Assembly: GCA_903904835.1 (NCBI GenBank)
Contig: CAIVEI010000102.1
Location: 1-64,000, forward strand
From: an uncultured Schlesneria sp.
Lineage (GTDB): Bacteria > Planctomycetota > Planctomycetia > Planctomycetales > Planctomycetaceae
Reading direction: 5' to 3'
Length of the DNA stretch: 64,000 nt
Part shown: positions 1 to 8,799 of the stretch, piece by piece
How positions within the stretch are numbered: the first letter of the stretch is position 1
How the letters are laid out: the number at the start of each line of letters is the position of its first letter
Program-made: the position numbers and the translations under genes
Notes under the pieces: model-generated
Databases searched by the model: none
The model's input: only the letters and a program-made list of their open reading frames with translations
Told to the model about the DNA's origin: nothing

Positions 1-3000
1 ACGAGATAGGCTAGTTGTTCATCAAGGGACTCATAGTTCGGCGGTTCGTTCGCGGAGAATTTGTGTACTGTCTCGCCCAACGGGACAGCAGGCGAAAGGT
101 GAAGTAACTCGCCAGACTCACTGAAGACGACGGTCCCTCCACGTCGTTCAATCTTCCTGTTTTTCCCGTCCACTGGCGGCAGATGTCGAGCAATCCATTT
201 TGTCTTTTCGGCAAAAACGTCGCGCAGCATCACACGGTGATCTTCCAAACCAAGAGCAAGGAAACGACTGTCCGGGCTCCACGAAATTGAGTAGCTACGG
301 CCGGCTGGTGCAGCGAAGACGATTCCTTGCCCGCCATCAACCGGCTCGACAGTGACTCGTCCAGCGATGCAGTACGCCAGCCATCGGCCATCGGGGCTAA
401 ATAAGACGCTCGGCGAACCACCCGCTTGGGGCGAAACGGTCCGCAACCATTTGCCGGTTGTTTCTCCGATCCGAATTTCGTTTCCGCCAGCAGCAAAGAT
501 CGGTCTCGTGGGATGCCATGATACTGAGCGAACTTCGTTAAGACGATCATCGAGCAAATCCGGCCCGGGGGTTCCATCCGTTTTCCAAAGTCGCACTCCA
601 TCATCGTAGCCGGAAAGTATCCAATCACCACTTGGACATGCTTCGGCAACTCGTATGAAATGACCCGCCGGTGTATCCCAACTTCGAACGACCTTTGCTT
701 CTTTCGTAATCTTCACAAAATGGTACGGGTTGTAGGAAATCAAACTTTCGTTGTCTCGCATCCAACTCGCGCCCAATGGTAACTGTCCCCAGTAGAGATC
801 ACCGACTGGTTGACCAATCGTATTCCAGATTCGCAATCCTTCAGGATTGACGCGGCTTGTCGCCAGATAGTTACCATCGTGACTCCATGCAAGTTCTTCG
901 CCGATCGAATCGTGTTGCCAGATTTCGCGAATAAGCGGTTCGGTTCGCGAGTCGAATTTTTCTGGCTCGCTCCACAATCGCACAACCCGATCAGAATCTC
1001 TCGTCGCCAGTTGCCCTTTCGAACTCCATGCGACCAAGTGTTGCACCCGATTACCGGCATGTAGTGAATTCAATGAACGCATTAAGCGTCCATCTTCGCG
1101 CCACACGTGCAGCCCGTCAAATCCCACCGAAACCAACTCGTGTCCATTGGGGCTCCACGCCACAGAGTAGTTTCCCCTACTGGCAGGAATCATTTGTGCC
1201 ACGGACTTCGCTGATGTGTCGAACACTTCCACTTGGTGGGCCATACAGACTGCCAGCCGCTTCCCGTCAGGATGCCACGCAATGCCTTCGGTCTGATTTG
1301 TAATGACTGGGCCTGGCGTGACATTGAACGCGCCATCGCCGGGTTCGCGCGACGTCTCGATTTTCCAAAACTTGACGCCCCCTCCCCCCGAAGTTGCAAT
1401 CCAGTCCCCTTTCGAATTCCAAGCAAAATCGTAAATGCCATTAGGATGCTGCGTGTCCCATGTGACGCCGTCCGAACCGTCAAGATTAAATATCCGAAGC
1501 GTTTTTTGATCTGGTTCGAGCAAACAGACGCGAAGACTATCCGGGCTCCACTCACAGCTCTTCCCAAGGACGTGAGTGCCGCCAACGATTTCGCCTTGCG
1601 ACGGCACGGTTTCTCCATTCTCCAGTGAAACGATCTTCAGTTTTCGGCGTCCATTCTCAAGTGTCCAACCGGCAACAAGTTTGCCGTTAGGACTAAATTC
1701 CGCACACATTACTTTCCCGGAGATCGATGTCGTGTCGCCATTCAACCCTTGGATCTGATCATCGTAACTCAATAATCGTCCGTCGCGGGATACGTCGGAA
1801 AGTCCACCGCTGCTGTTAGGGTTCGGCCAAAGCCGCCAGTCGCACAATCGCAATGAGGTCGCGTCGTAAGTTCGGAACGTTGGTCCGTCCTCTTGCACAT
1901 AGATCTGCCCCGACGGACTCCAAATCACATGACGGCCTGGTGTGGGGGAGACCGTCGTTACTTGCCAACGACGCAAACCAGGAAGTCGAGCCGGTCGAGG
2001 TATTATCCCCGGGAGAACGTCAAAAATCGGCCCAGGCTTAAGATTGCTTAAAACTAGATCACCAATGTCGCTCAGTTTGTTTTCATCGTTCGAATTTCTT
2101 TCGACGCTTATTTCAGGTCGAACTGCTTTCGACGCATCGGACACGTCCAGGCGTGGGATTTCTCGTACTTCATTATTTTTATTTTCAGATTTCGTCGAAG
2201 GAGCGACGTGTATTCCGTCATCATTTCCCGTCGCGGAAACGATGACGACGCCCTCGTCTGGAACGTTAATTTTCGCGATCTCTTCACCCTTTTTATTTTT
2301 GACGATGACCCAGATACCACACAAAAGAACAGTCACCACGAAACCTGCCATCAAGCTTCGATTACGTGGTGTCGAGGGTGCCGCTTTGAGCGGTTGAGTA
2401 TTAGTCTTTCGTTCGGAAATCGCCGCTTCGACTGCGGCCAGTTTCTTAGCGACTTCCGCCGCAGTGGCAGGGCGACGATCCCTGTCCTTCGCCAGCATTT
2501 GATCAATTAATCCTGACAACATTGGTGGAACATCAGAATTGATGGAACTGGGCGAAGCTGGTATCACAGTCGCAAGCGCCTGTAAGATCTCCATCGTTCT
2601 TGTGCCGGGAAACGGAAATCTGCCAGTCGTCATGCGATAGAGGACGACACCCAGGCTGAACAGGTCGGCACGCACGTCGATAATCTCGCAGCTTGCCTGT
2701 TCCGGTGCCATATAAGACGGGGTTCCCAGTATCATCCCGGTTGACGTCAAATGTGAGTCCCCATCAACCGATCGGGCCAAGCCAAAGTCGAGCAGTTTCA
2801 CTCGATCCGGCAAAGTCCCTCGATTCTCAAGCCAGACATTAGCAGGCTTGATGTCGCGATGTATCAACCCCTTTTCATGAGCGGCGGTCAGCCCCTCGGC
2901 GATCTCACGACCGATACGCAGCACATCACTTGTTGGTAACGGTGAGTTCCGCCGTAGTCGATCTTCGAGCGATTCACCTTCTAGATACTCTGCCGCGAGA

Positions 3001-3623
3001 TACGGTACTTTGGCAGTTTCTCCGACCTGATAGATTGTCAGAATATGATCGTGCCGAAGTGCGGCCGCGGCGCGAGCTTCTCGCAAAAATCGCTCTGCCG
3101 AATCGGGGCGCGCAGCGACACGCGGTCTCATCAATTTCAGCGCCACTAATCGATGCAACTTCGAGTCTTCCGCGAGAAAGACAGCACCCATTCCTCCAGA
3201 ACCAAGCAACTTCAGGATGCGGTACTCACCCATGCGGCCGATCTCGTCATCCATTTGAGAAGGTTGCCACAAATCGCTCAATTCGCGAACGTCATCGTCA
3301 TGATTAGATTGAACGACATTGTGTTTTGAAACTGGGTCGGGAAGCGTCACATCGGCCTGCTCCGTTCGTAGTTCGCGAACAGAGTCGATCAGTCGCTCAA
3401 CCCGAGATTCCTCTTGAGGCGATTGGGACTGCCGGAATGTCCCCACTTGCTTCATCACGGCAACAAGTGTGTCCTCCTTTTGTATCCGAGCCGTCTGCTG
3501 TGCACATGATTCGCATCCCATCAGATGCTCTTCAAGCAAACTGGCCTCCGTTTCGGGCAGTCGGCCAACATTCAGCAACTCAAGCTGTTCAATCGAGGGA
3601 CATTTAGGTGAATCAGACATCAT
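1..3623 (-). CDS. Ser/Thr protein kinase with N-terminal anti-sigma-type zinc site and WD40 propeller (partial, C-terminus beyond window)
   Basis: The frame is open from ATG 3623 to the left edge, at least 1207 codons. An AAGGAG site precedes the start; a second ATG follows immediately. Residues 8-40 carry Cys8, His33, Cys37 and Cys40, the C-x24-H-x3-C-x2-C pattern of zinc anti-sigma (ZAS) domains. A eukaryotic-type kinase domain begins near residue 134, with glycine loop GSGGMG, ALK lysine, HRDIKPAN catalytic loop, DFG and APE. A single membrane segment follows the kinase. The rest is WD40-like: repeated WSP/WHP-D/N-G blades make a beta-propeller, presumably outside the membrane. An ECF sigma gene lies upstream on the same strand, so the protein may phosphorylate or sequester that sigma factor (inference). 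The kinase call is firm; the zinc-site role is inferred from spacing. Confidence 0.9.
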   Translation of the reverse strand, partial: MMSDSPKCPSIEQLELLNVGRLPETEASLLEEHLMGCESCAQQTARIQKEDTLVAVMKQVGTFRQSQSPQEESRVERLIDSVRELRTEQADVTLPDPVSKHNVVQSNHDDDVRELSDLWQPSQMDDEIGRMGEYRILKLLGSGGMGAVFLAEDSKLHRLVALKLMRPRVAARPDSAERFLREARAAAALRHDHILTIYQVGETAKVPYLAAEYLEGESLEDRLRRNSPLPTSDVLRIGREIAEGLTAAHEKGLIHRDIKPANVWLENRGTLPDRVKLLDFGLARSVDGDSHLTSTGMILGTPSYMAPEQASCEIIDVRADLFSLGVVLYRMTTGRFPFPGTRTMEILQALATVIPASPSSINSDVPPMLSGLIDQMLAKDRDRRPATAAEVAKKLAAVEAAISERKTNTQPLKAAPSTPRNRSLMAGFVVTVLLCGIWVIVKNKKGEEIAKINVPDEGVVIVSATGNDDGIHVAPSTKSENKNNEVREIPRLDVSDASKAVRPEISVERNSNDENKLSDIGDLVLSNLKPGPIFDVLPGIIPRPARLPGLRRWQVTTVSPTPGRHVIWSPSGQIYVQEDGPTFRTYDATSLRLCDWRLWPNPNSSGGLSDVSRDGRLLSYDDQIQGLNGDTTSISGKVMCAEFSPNGKLVAGWTLENGRRKLKIVSLENGETVPSQGEIVGGTHVLGKSCEWSPDSLRVCLLEPDQKTLRIFNLDGSDGVTWDTQHPNGIYDFAWNSKGDWIATSGGGGVKFWKIETSREPGDGAFNVTPGPVITNQTEGIAWHPDGKRLAVCMAHQVEVFDTSAKSVAQMIPASRGNYSVAWSPNGHELVSVGFDGLHVWREDGRLMRSLNSLHAGNRVQHLVAWSSKGQLATRDSDRVVRLWSEPEKFDSRTEPLIREIWQHDSIGEELAWSHDGNYLATSRVNPEGLRIWNTIGQPVGDLYWGQLPLGASWMRDNESLISYNPYHFVKITKEAKVVRSWDTPAGHFIRVAEACPSGDWILSGYDDGVRLWKTDGTPGPDLLDDRLNEVRSVSWHPTRPIFAAGGNEIRIGETTGKWLRTVSPQAGGSPSVLFSPDGRWLAYCIAGRVTVEPVDGGQGIVFAAPAGRSYSISWSPDSRFLALGLEDHRVMLRDVFAEKTKWIARHLPPVDGKNRKIERRGGTVVFSESGELLHLSPAVPLGETVHKFSANEPPNYESLDEQLAYL

Positions 3624-4132
3624 AATGCTCCTTTCGGGGGTGATCTTAACCCTGTGGTCGATTAGAAACCAATCTACTTCACGTCAGATGATTTGGGACT
3701 CAGACGCCGTCGAATCGAACTTCAACAACCGCAAAAGGTCACCAATTTCTTCTAGTTATTCTTCAATATGCGCCGACGGGAAAAAACCTGTCTTTGTTTT
3801 CTGAGGAATTTCATAAATCATCCAGAAAAAAGATTTGGATTTCTTAAGCTCTGGGGGGAAGCCGAAACTGGAACGCAGACGGCGATTCCAATCGCTTGAA
3901 TCCGCGATGGTCAGGTTCGTAATGGCGACGTCGGGCCATTACCAGCGTTTGAACCTCGCCCGAAATCAAAATCTGTTTTCAGATTTCTCTGACAGGTTTT
4001 TCTTGCCTCGCGCATACGGATGAGATTGGCCGGCCAAAAAAAACGGCGACGACAAATACGAAATTAGTGGACTTATCCCTTAGTCCAAATTCTGCGCATT
4101 GTTTCACTGCCGCGCGATGGTCAATAAAACTG
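3624..4132. other. Intergenic, sigma factor to kinase gene
   Basis: I see no convincing gene here. The AAGGAG ribosome site of the kinase gene is at the left end. A perfect 8-bp hairpin (GTAATGGC/GCCATTAC, loop 8) lies at 3919-3942. The leader is long for two co-oriented genes, so the kinase gene may have its own promoter, possibly read by the neighbouring sigma factor. Confidence 0.4.
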
Positions 4133-4702
4133 TCAAAACTCTACGAGATCGCTAAGTTCTTTCCGCAAACGGCGAAGCACTCGTGAGCGGGCGACGAAGA
4201 CTGCATTGATCGTGATACCTAAATCGGCGGCGACATCTTTTGTCCGCCGGTCTTTGACCGTTGTCTCCCAGCACGCTTTCCATGTCGTCGTTTCAAATTC
4301 GGATTGCATAAATGCCAACGCCCGGGCGACGAGATACTGTCGGTACTCGGTATCCCAAAGTGCATCCGTATTATTGGCCTGGATTTGATCCATTCCAGGC
4401 AAGTCGGAACCGCCGATGGCGACTTCCTGTCGCTTGCGAAACCGTTCACGGCATTTGTTCACGGTCACTGTTCGCAGCCAGGCCCGAAACGACCCGTCCT
4501 TGGCGTATTGGAAATCTGGCAGTTTCTCAAGCAGTAACACAAACACATCCTGCACCGCATCAGCGGCATCGGAGTCAGCGAGTCCCAGCGTGCGGGCGCA
4601 GTGATAAAGAAACGGCGTATAAAGCTCAGCGAATTGATTCCACGCGGCGCGATCCGTTCGCTGACGTACGCGTTCAAGAAGGGTGGCGGAGGTCGGATAC
4701 AT
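4133..4702 (-). CDS. RNA polymerase sigma factor, ECF (sigma-70) family
   Basis: The protein is about 189 residues from ATG 4702; the frame is open upstream to ATG 4798. I chose 4702 because the text after it (TSATLLERVRQRTDRAAW) matches how planctomycete ECF factors begin, and the 32 upstream residues look unrelated. Sigma region 2 is seen in the YHCARTLGL to DAVQDVFVLLLEKL stretch and the FRAWLRTVTVNKCRERFRKR helix (-10 recognition). Region 4 is the C-terminal helix-turn-helix KDVAADLGITINAVFVARSRVLRRLRKEL. It would direct polymerase to a small regulon. The next gene on the strand encodes a kinase with a zinc anti-sigma site, the arrangement expected of kinase-linked ECF groups. Confidence 0.9.
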   Translation of the reverse strand: MYPTSATLLERVRQRTDRAAWNQFAELYTPFLYHCARTLGLADSDAADAVQDVFVLLLEKLPDFQYAKDGSFRAWLRTVTVNKCRERFRKRQEVAIGGSDLPGMDQIQANNTDALWDTEYRQYLVARALAFMQSEFETTTWKACWETTVKDRRTKDVAADLGITINAVFVARSRVLRRLRKELSDLVEF

Positions 4703-5135
4703 GTGTTCCACACTGTTAGACAAATGCGAAGAAAAGAATATCGCAATGTTGGTGTGTGGATGCAACCAAAAGGACCGAACCTCAGGCACGATATCCATTT
4801 CGAAAAGAGGGTCATCGATTCTTAGGCCGGGGTTTTGCGAAAGTAGAGTCCTGACACCAATACGAGCTGTACGCGATACGCCTCACTACGTCAGACTAAG
4901 AAAAGGCGATAAGCCCGATAAATATTCCAAAAATGGCGTTTTCTTGGGGTCTTCTCGTTGGCCTGGGAAGAACTGCACGCCAGCCGCCGAGGGGAATGCT
5001 CTTTCACGTTCCCAATCGTGGAAATCCCCGAGATTCGGTTTTCGACAATGATGCTGACGATGTAGCATTCCAGTTTTATGCCACTTGCTAATCCCACGAG
5101 CTGACTTTGACGGGCAAGCCAATCGGAGGATCAAC
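4703..5135. other. Divergent intergenic region, sigma factor / sialidase
   Basis: It holds the upstream regions of two divergent genes and the CGGAGGA ribosome site (5124-5130) of the sialidase. Short open frames on both strands overlap each other and show no recognisable domain. I see no clear promoter consensus or strong hairpin. Confidence 0.4.
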
Positions 5136-6377
5136 ATGACACGAACCGTTTCCATCGCGCTCGTTGTGGCGCTGCTCGCTACGATCATTTATGACGCAAC
5201 TGCGAATCGTCACTTGTTTGGCCAGGACGATGGGGGGCAGTATGTGCCGAAGGCCGGCGAGCCGAGCGGGCCTGGCGCCGTCGGTTTGAAGCAGTCCGAG
5301 ACGAGACCGGGCAAACAAGGGGGCAGTCCGCTCTCGGAAACCGATGTCTTCATCAAGAAGTCGGAGGGGTATCCGATATTTCGTATCCCTGCTGTCATCA
5401 CTACCACCAAAGGGACTCTCATCGCGTTTTGCGAAGGCCGCACGGGGGGCGACAGCGGCGATATCGATCTCGTCTGCAAGCGCTCCACCGACGGCGGCAA
5501 AACCTGGGGGGATCTGCAGCTGGTCTGGAATGACGGAAAAAACACCTGCGGCAATCCTGCACCCGTGGTCGATCGTGACACCGGAAAAGTCTGGCTCCTC
5601 ATGACGTGGAATCTTGGATCGGACGACGAAAAAGCCATCATGGAAGGGACGAGCAAAGACGTACGTCACGTTTACGTCACTTCCTCCGTTGACGATGGCA
5701 AGACTTGGGCTGTACCCGAAAAACTCAGCAACCTGCGTCAGGAGAAGTGGCGTTGGTACGCGACAGGTCCCGGTAATGGAATCCAGTTAATCGCTGGAAA
5801 ACATCAAGGACGCCTGGTCATCCCGTGCAACCACTCGGATCATTCGGGCGAAGGGCATCCATACCGTAGTCACGTTGTGTACTCCGACGACCACGGCACG
5901 ACTTGGAAACTTGGGGGCATTGAGGAAAGCCGGACCAACGAATCTGCCGTGGTCGAACTCGTCGGTGATCGAATCCTCCACACGATGCGCTCCTACCACG
6001 GAAAGAATTGCCGTGCGATGGCGGTCAGCCAGGATGGGGGTGAGTCCTGGGGGAAAGTCTATCTCGACGAGGCGCTGGAGACTCCCGTGTGCCAGGCAAG
6101 CGTGCTTCGATATTCACGGCCCGAAGAGAAGGAGACGGGGGGTAATAGCCGGCTGCTCTTCTGCAGCCCCGCCGGTAAGACACGCGAACACCTAACCGTC
6201 TGGATCAGCAATGACGAGGGGCAGTCATGGCCGCTCCGGAAGGAGATCTACCAAGGTGGCTCGGGTTACTCGTGTCTAGTCGTCCTTCCGAACCACGACA
6301 TCGGCGTGTTCTTCGAAAAGGACGGCTCAAAATCGTTGACGTTCGCGGCGGTCTCTCTCGCTTGGTTAGAGGAGTAG
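5136..6377 (+). CDS. Exo-alpha-sialidase (neuraminidase), BNR/Asp-box family
   Basis: The 413-residue protein starts at ATG 5136, five bases after CGGAGGA; an earlier in-frame codon at 5085 lacks such a site. An N-terminal hydrophobic stretch (TVSIALVVALLATII) acts as signal peptide or anchor. The sialidase FRIP motif is present, followed by the AFCEGR segment. Five Asp boxes (S-x-D-x-G-x-T/S-W) mark the six-bladed propeller: STDGGKTW, SVDDGKTW, SDDHGTTW, SQDGGESW and SNDEGQSW. NESAVVEL fits the catalytic glutamate region. It should hydrolyse terminal sialic acids or related sugars outside the cytoplasm. No sialate catabolism genes lie nearby, so the substrate may be a different acidic sugar. 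Confidence 0.9.
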   Translation: MTRTVSIALVVALLATIIYDATANRHLFGQDDGGQYVPKAGEPSGPGAVGLKQSETRPGKQGGSPLSETDVFIKKSEGYPIFRIPAVITTTKGTLIAFCEGRTGGDSGDIDLVCKRSTDGGKTWGDLQLVWNDGKNTCGNPAPVVDRDTGKVWLLMTWNLGSDDEKAIMEGTSKDVRHVYVTSSVDDGKTWAVPEKLSNLRQEKWRWYATGPGNGIQLIAGKHQGRLVIPCNHSDHSGEGHPYRSHVVYSDDHGTTWKLGGIEESRTNESAVVELVGDRILHTMRSYHGKNCRAMAVSQDGGESWGKVYLDEALETPVCQASVLRYSRPEEKETGGNSRLLFCSPAGKTREHLTVWISNDEGQSWPLRKEIYQGGSGYSCLVVLPNHDIGVFFEKDGSKSLTFAAVSLAWLEE

Positions 6378-7003
6378 GGAGTGGAGTCCGATTTTTAACC
6401 AACATCAGGCCCCCAGTAACCAGAATTCGATAAAAATCTCGAAATAATCGTTACAAACGGAGAATTTTACCAAATCGATCAGGCTTTACTTGCCGATGAT
6501 TTTGGTGCCGAAACATTGGGTGTCAGCTACCGGAGCAATTCGGAGGGCGTGTTCCTTGTGTCGGTGAAAGTTGCTGACTGAAGACTGGTTTCCGTTTCTT
6601 GTTTCGGAATGTCAATTGATGCGGTATTTGCGAAGTCACGCTCGATTTTGCCAATCTGGTCCTTCAGTGATGCGTTTGAAAACGCAATATCAAGATTCTT
6701 TTCCTTCCGATTCCATGTCACCGAGTGTCGCGGGGAGTTACGTCATTGAGACAGTTTCAGGCGTATTCCAGTTGCGGAACGGTCAGTTTGGACAAAGTCT
6801 TGTGGTTCAACAGATTCCGCTTGACGTAATTTCCGAACAGACCTACGATCCGGTCGTGTTGGCGAGCACTAAGTTTCAAGGACGAAATATCACTCTTGAT
6901 TGAGTGTCGCGATTTCGAGTTGTCTTTCTGCATGGGTACCAAAGAGAGACAGCAAGTTTTCCGATCAGGTGCCCGAAGTTCTTCCCCAAAGGAGCCAAGG
7001 ATT
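6378..7003. other. Intergenic with coding-like remnant
   Basis: A 53-codon stretch at 6420-6581 on the plus strand reads like the C-terminus of a protein (it contains EIIVTNGEFYQIDQALLADD and ends in VSVKVAD) but has no usable start codon before it and is preceded by TAA. A second open stretch, 6571-6903, has weak coding character and no ribosome site. I read the region as decayed sequence plus the leader of the small basic protein gene. Confidence 0.35.
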
Positions 7004-7135
7004 ATGGCCACGAAAAAAGCTGCCCCAGCCAAAGAAACCGCCAAGGCCACCACGAAGGCTGCTAAGCCAGCTAAGCCAGCCAAGTCGCCAAAGGCCAAGC
7101 CAGCGACTAAGGCCAAGCCAGCTGCTAAGAAGTAA
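7004..7135 (+). CDS. Small Lys/Ala/Pro-rich histone H1-like basic protein
   Basis: The product is 43 residues, almost only Lys, Ala, Pro and Thr, with repeats of the type AKPAKPAKSPKAKPATKAK. ATG 7004 follows AAAGGAG by nine bases; upstream in-frame codons lack a site. The composition resembles the C-terminal tail of histone H1 and bacterial H1-like proteins such as chlamydial Hc proteins, which bind and compact DNA without a folded domain. A strong hairpin at 7165-7195 follows, so the gene is probably monocistronic. It cannot be told from sequence alone whether it binds DNA, RNA or polyphosphate. Confidence 0.75.
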   Translation: MATKKAAPAKETAKATTKAAKPAKPAKSPKAKPATKAKPAAKK

Positions 7136-7164
7136 GCTGCAAGCTTGACTTACTACAACAATCC

Positions 7165-7195
7165 CAACAGGCCGGAACATTGTTCCGGCCTGTTG
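7165..7195 (+). terminator. Hairpin terminator after the basic protein gene
   Basis: A perfect 15-bp inverted repeat (CAACAGGCCGGAACA and its complement, one base between the arms) begins 29 bases after the stop codon. The bases after it (TGCTTCTTTGG) are only partly T-rich, so termination strength is uncertain. Confidence 0.7.
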
Positions 7196-7397
7196 TGCTT
7201 CTTTGGTAGATTAATTTTGGGGTCTTTGTGGAATATCATTGAAGTATCTCAACTTCAGGTTCTTCTTGTTATCATCGCCAATCGACATTTCGATCGCGGG
7301 TTCGACATTTCGGGTGTTTGAAGTTTAAGGCCGATTTATCTGTTCGGTACAACGTCGCTCAATTCTTTTGTCCGTATGAAAGTCGGGGGCCGTTTCT

Positions 7398-8648
7398 TTG
7401 GGGCAAATCATTTCGAACAATTTCGGCAAGACAACTCTCGTCGAGCGATTTGCCAGTGGAGCACCGACGATCGCCCCCACCGATCCGAAATACGTGACCG
7501 AGGTCGTTGCCCATGTCTTAAAATCGGGCTGTCAGGCGGGGGCGAGTGACATCCACTTCGCTGTCGACATCTCCGAAATGAAGGTCTTATGGCGCATTGA
7601 TGGAGTACTGCAATCGGTTGCAACATATCCGCGGTCAATCGCACCAAACATTATTGCTCGCCTTAAGGTCATGGCAGAATTGCTGACCTATCGGACCGAT
7701 GTCCCTCAAGAGGGAAGGATCCGTGATTCGTCTGTCGAGGTCGAAATGCGTCTTAGCACCTTTCCCACTCTTTACGGAGAAAAAGGTGTCGTGCGATTGT
7801 TCGCGACGTCAGAGCAATACCGCTGGCCCGCTGACCTGGGTTTACCGGACGATCTGTTGCCTGAATTACTGGGGCTGCTGCACGAGACTGGCGGGGCGAT
7901 CCTGATCACGGGACCCGCCGGAAGTGGAAAGACGACCACGGCGTATGCGTGTCTGCGCGAACTTCAGCGTGACTCTGGAGTCGGAAAAAGCCTTGTTACT
8001 CTGGAAGACCCCATCGAGTCTGTTTTGCCGGGGGTCTCGCAGTCACCGGTTAATCGAACTGCCGGTTTCGATTATGCCACGGGATTGCGATCACTGATGC
8101 GCCAAGATCCCGATGTGATTCTTGTTGGTGAGATCCGGGATCGGGAAACGGCTGAAACAGTATTTCAAGCTTGTCTGACCGGACATCTGGTCCTGTCCAC
8201 GTTTCACTCTGGAAGTTCTGCGGAAGCGATCAGCCGTCTTGGCGATATGGGAATTGAACCCTATTTAATTCGGACGGGGCTTCGAGCAATCATCTGTCAG
8301 CGATTGTTCCGTCGTCTGTGCGACTGTGCCGTATGGACAGAAGACGAGACGTTCAAATATGGATTTACGCTGTCGCGAGCGCGCGTTCCCGTCGGATGTG
8401 TGCGGTGTTCAGGAACCGGCTATCGCGGCCGAGTGTTACTCGCAGAATTATTACGTCCTGATTCAAAAGACGTCGGTCGAGCGATCATCGGGCGAGACGA
8501 TGCTGCGGAAATAGAAGCGATCGCACGGAAAAGCGGGTTTCTCAGTCTTGGTCAACGAGCGATCGTTGCGATGAACGAGGGGCGAACAAGTCCGGTGGAA
8601 ATACGGCGAGTGATTGGCTTTCGGTCAGACAATTTTGGTGTCGGGTAG
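7398..8648 (+). CDS. Type II/IV secretion ATPase, GspE/PilB/PilT superfamily
   Basis: This hexameric secretion/pilus ATPase is 416 residues from a TTG codon at 7398; no in-frame ATG or strong ribosome site is evident, so the start is uncertain. The N2 domain has the SDIH motif (GASDIHFAVDISEMKVLWRIDG). The ATPase core has Walker A GPAGSGKTTT, an Asp box (LEDPIE), Walker B VILVGEIRDRETA and a His box (TGHLVLSTFHSG). The C-terminal half keeps a cysteine cluster (CDC and CVRC-SGTGYRGR), as in GspE zinc loops. It lacks the N-terminal MshEN/N1E domain of full GspE/PilB and is close to PilT size. No pilin, GspF or secretin gene is adjacent. Confidence 0.85.
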   Translation: MGQIISNNFGKTTLVERFASGAPTIAPTDPKYVTEVVAHVLKSGCQAGASDIHFAVDISEMKVLWRIDGVLQSVATYPRSIAPNIIARLKVMAELLTYRTDVPQEGRIRDSSVEVEMRLSTFPTLYGEKGVVRLFATSEQYRWPADLGLPDDLLPELLGLLHETGGAILITGPAGSGKTTTAYACLRELQRDSGVGKSLVTLEDPIESVLPGVSQSPVNRTAGFDYATGLRSLMRQDPDVILVGEIRDRETAETVFQACLTGHLVLSTFHSGSSAEAISRLGDMGIEPYLIRTGLRAIICQRLFRRLCDCAVWTEDETFKYGFTLSRARVPVGCVRCSGTGYRGRVLLAELLRPDSKDVGRAIIGRDDAAEIEAIARKSGFLSLGQRAIVAMNEGRTSPVEIRRVIGFRSDNFGVG

Positions 8649-8676
8649 AGTCCTTATCAAACGCACATAAGGGTCT

Positions 8677-8769
8677 GTGCCACTGCTTAGGAGTCTTCGG
8701 ATAAGCAGTGTCTTCTCTTTTTTCCGGTCGAAGAGCACTGCTTGACCGAAGACGGGCAAGCAGTGGCAC
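8677..8769. repeat. Palindromic intergenic repeat, family A copy 1
   Basis: The outer arms GTGCCACTGCTT..GTCTTCGG (8677-8700) and CCGAAGAC..AAGCAGTGGCAC (to 8769) are inverted. An inner pair (AGCAGTG-TCTTCT / AGAGCACTGCTT) nests inside. A related copy lies at 11831-11913 in the same orientation. Both sit between convergent genes, so a bidirectional terminator role is plausible. Confidence 0.75.
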
Positions 8770-8799
8770 ATTAAGTCACAGCTTGTGTAAAGCACGAGC

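Noticed and set aside
4703-5135. Small genes in the sigma factor/sialidase gap
   Set aside because: Short frames on both strands overlap each other and lack ribosome sites and conserved features.
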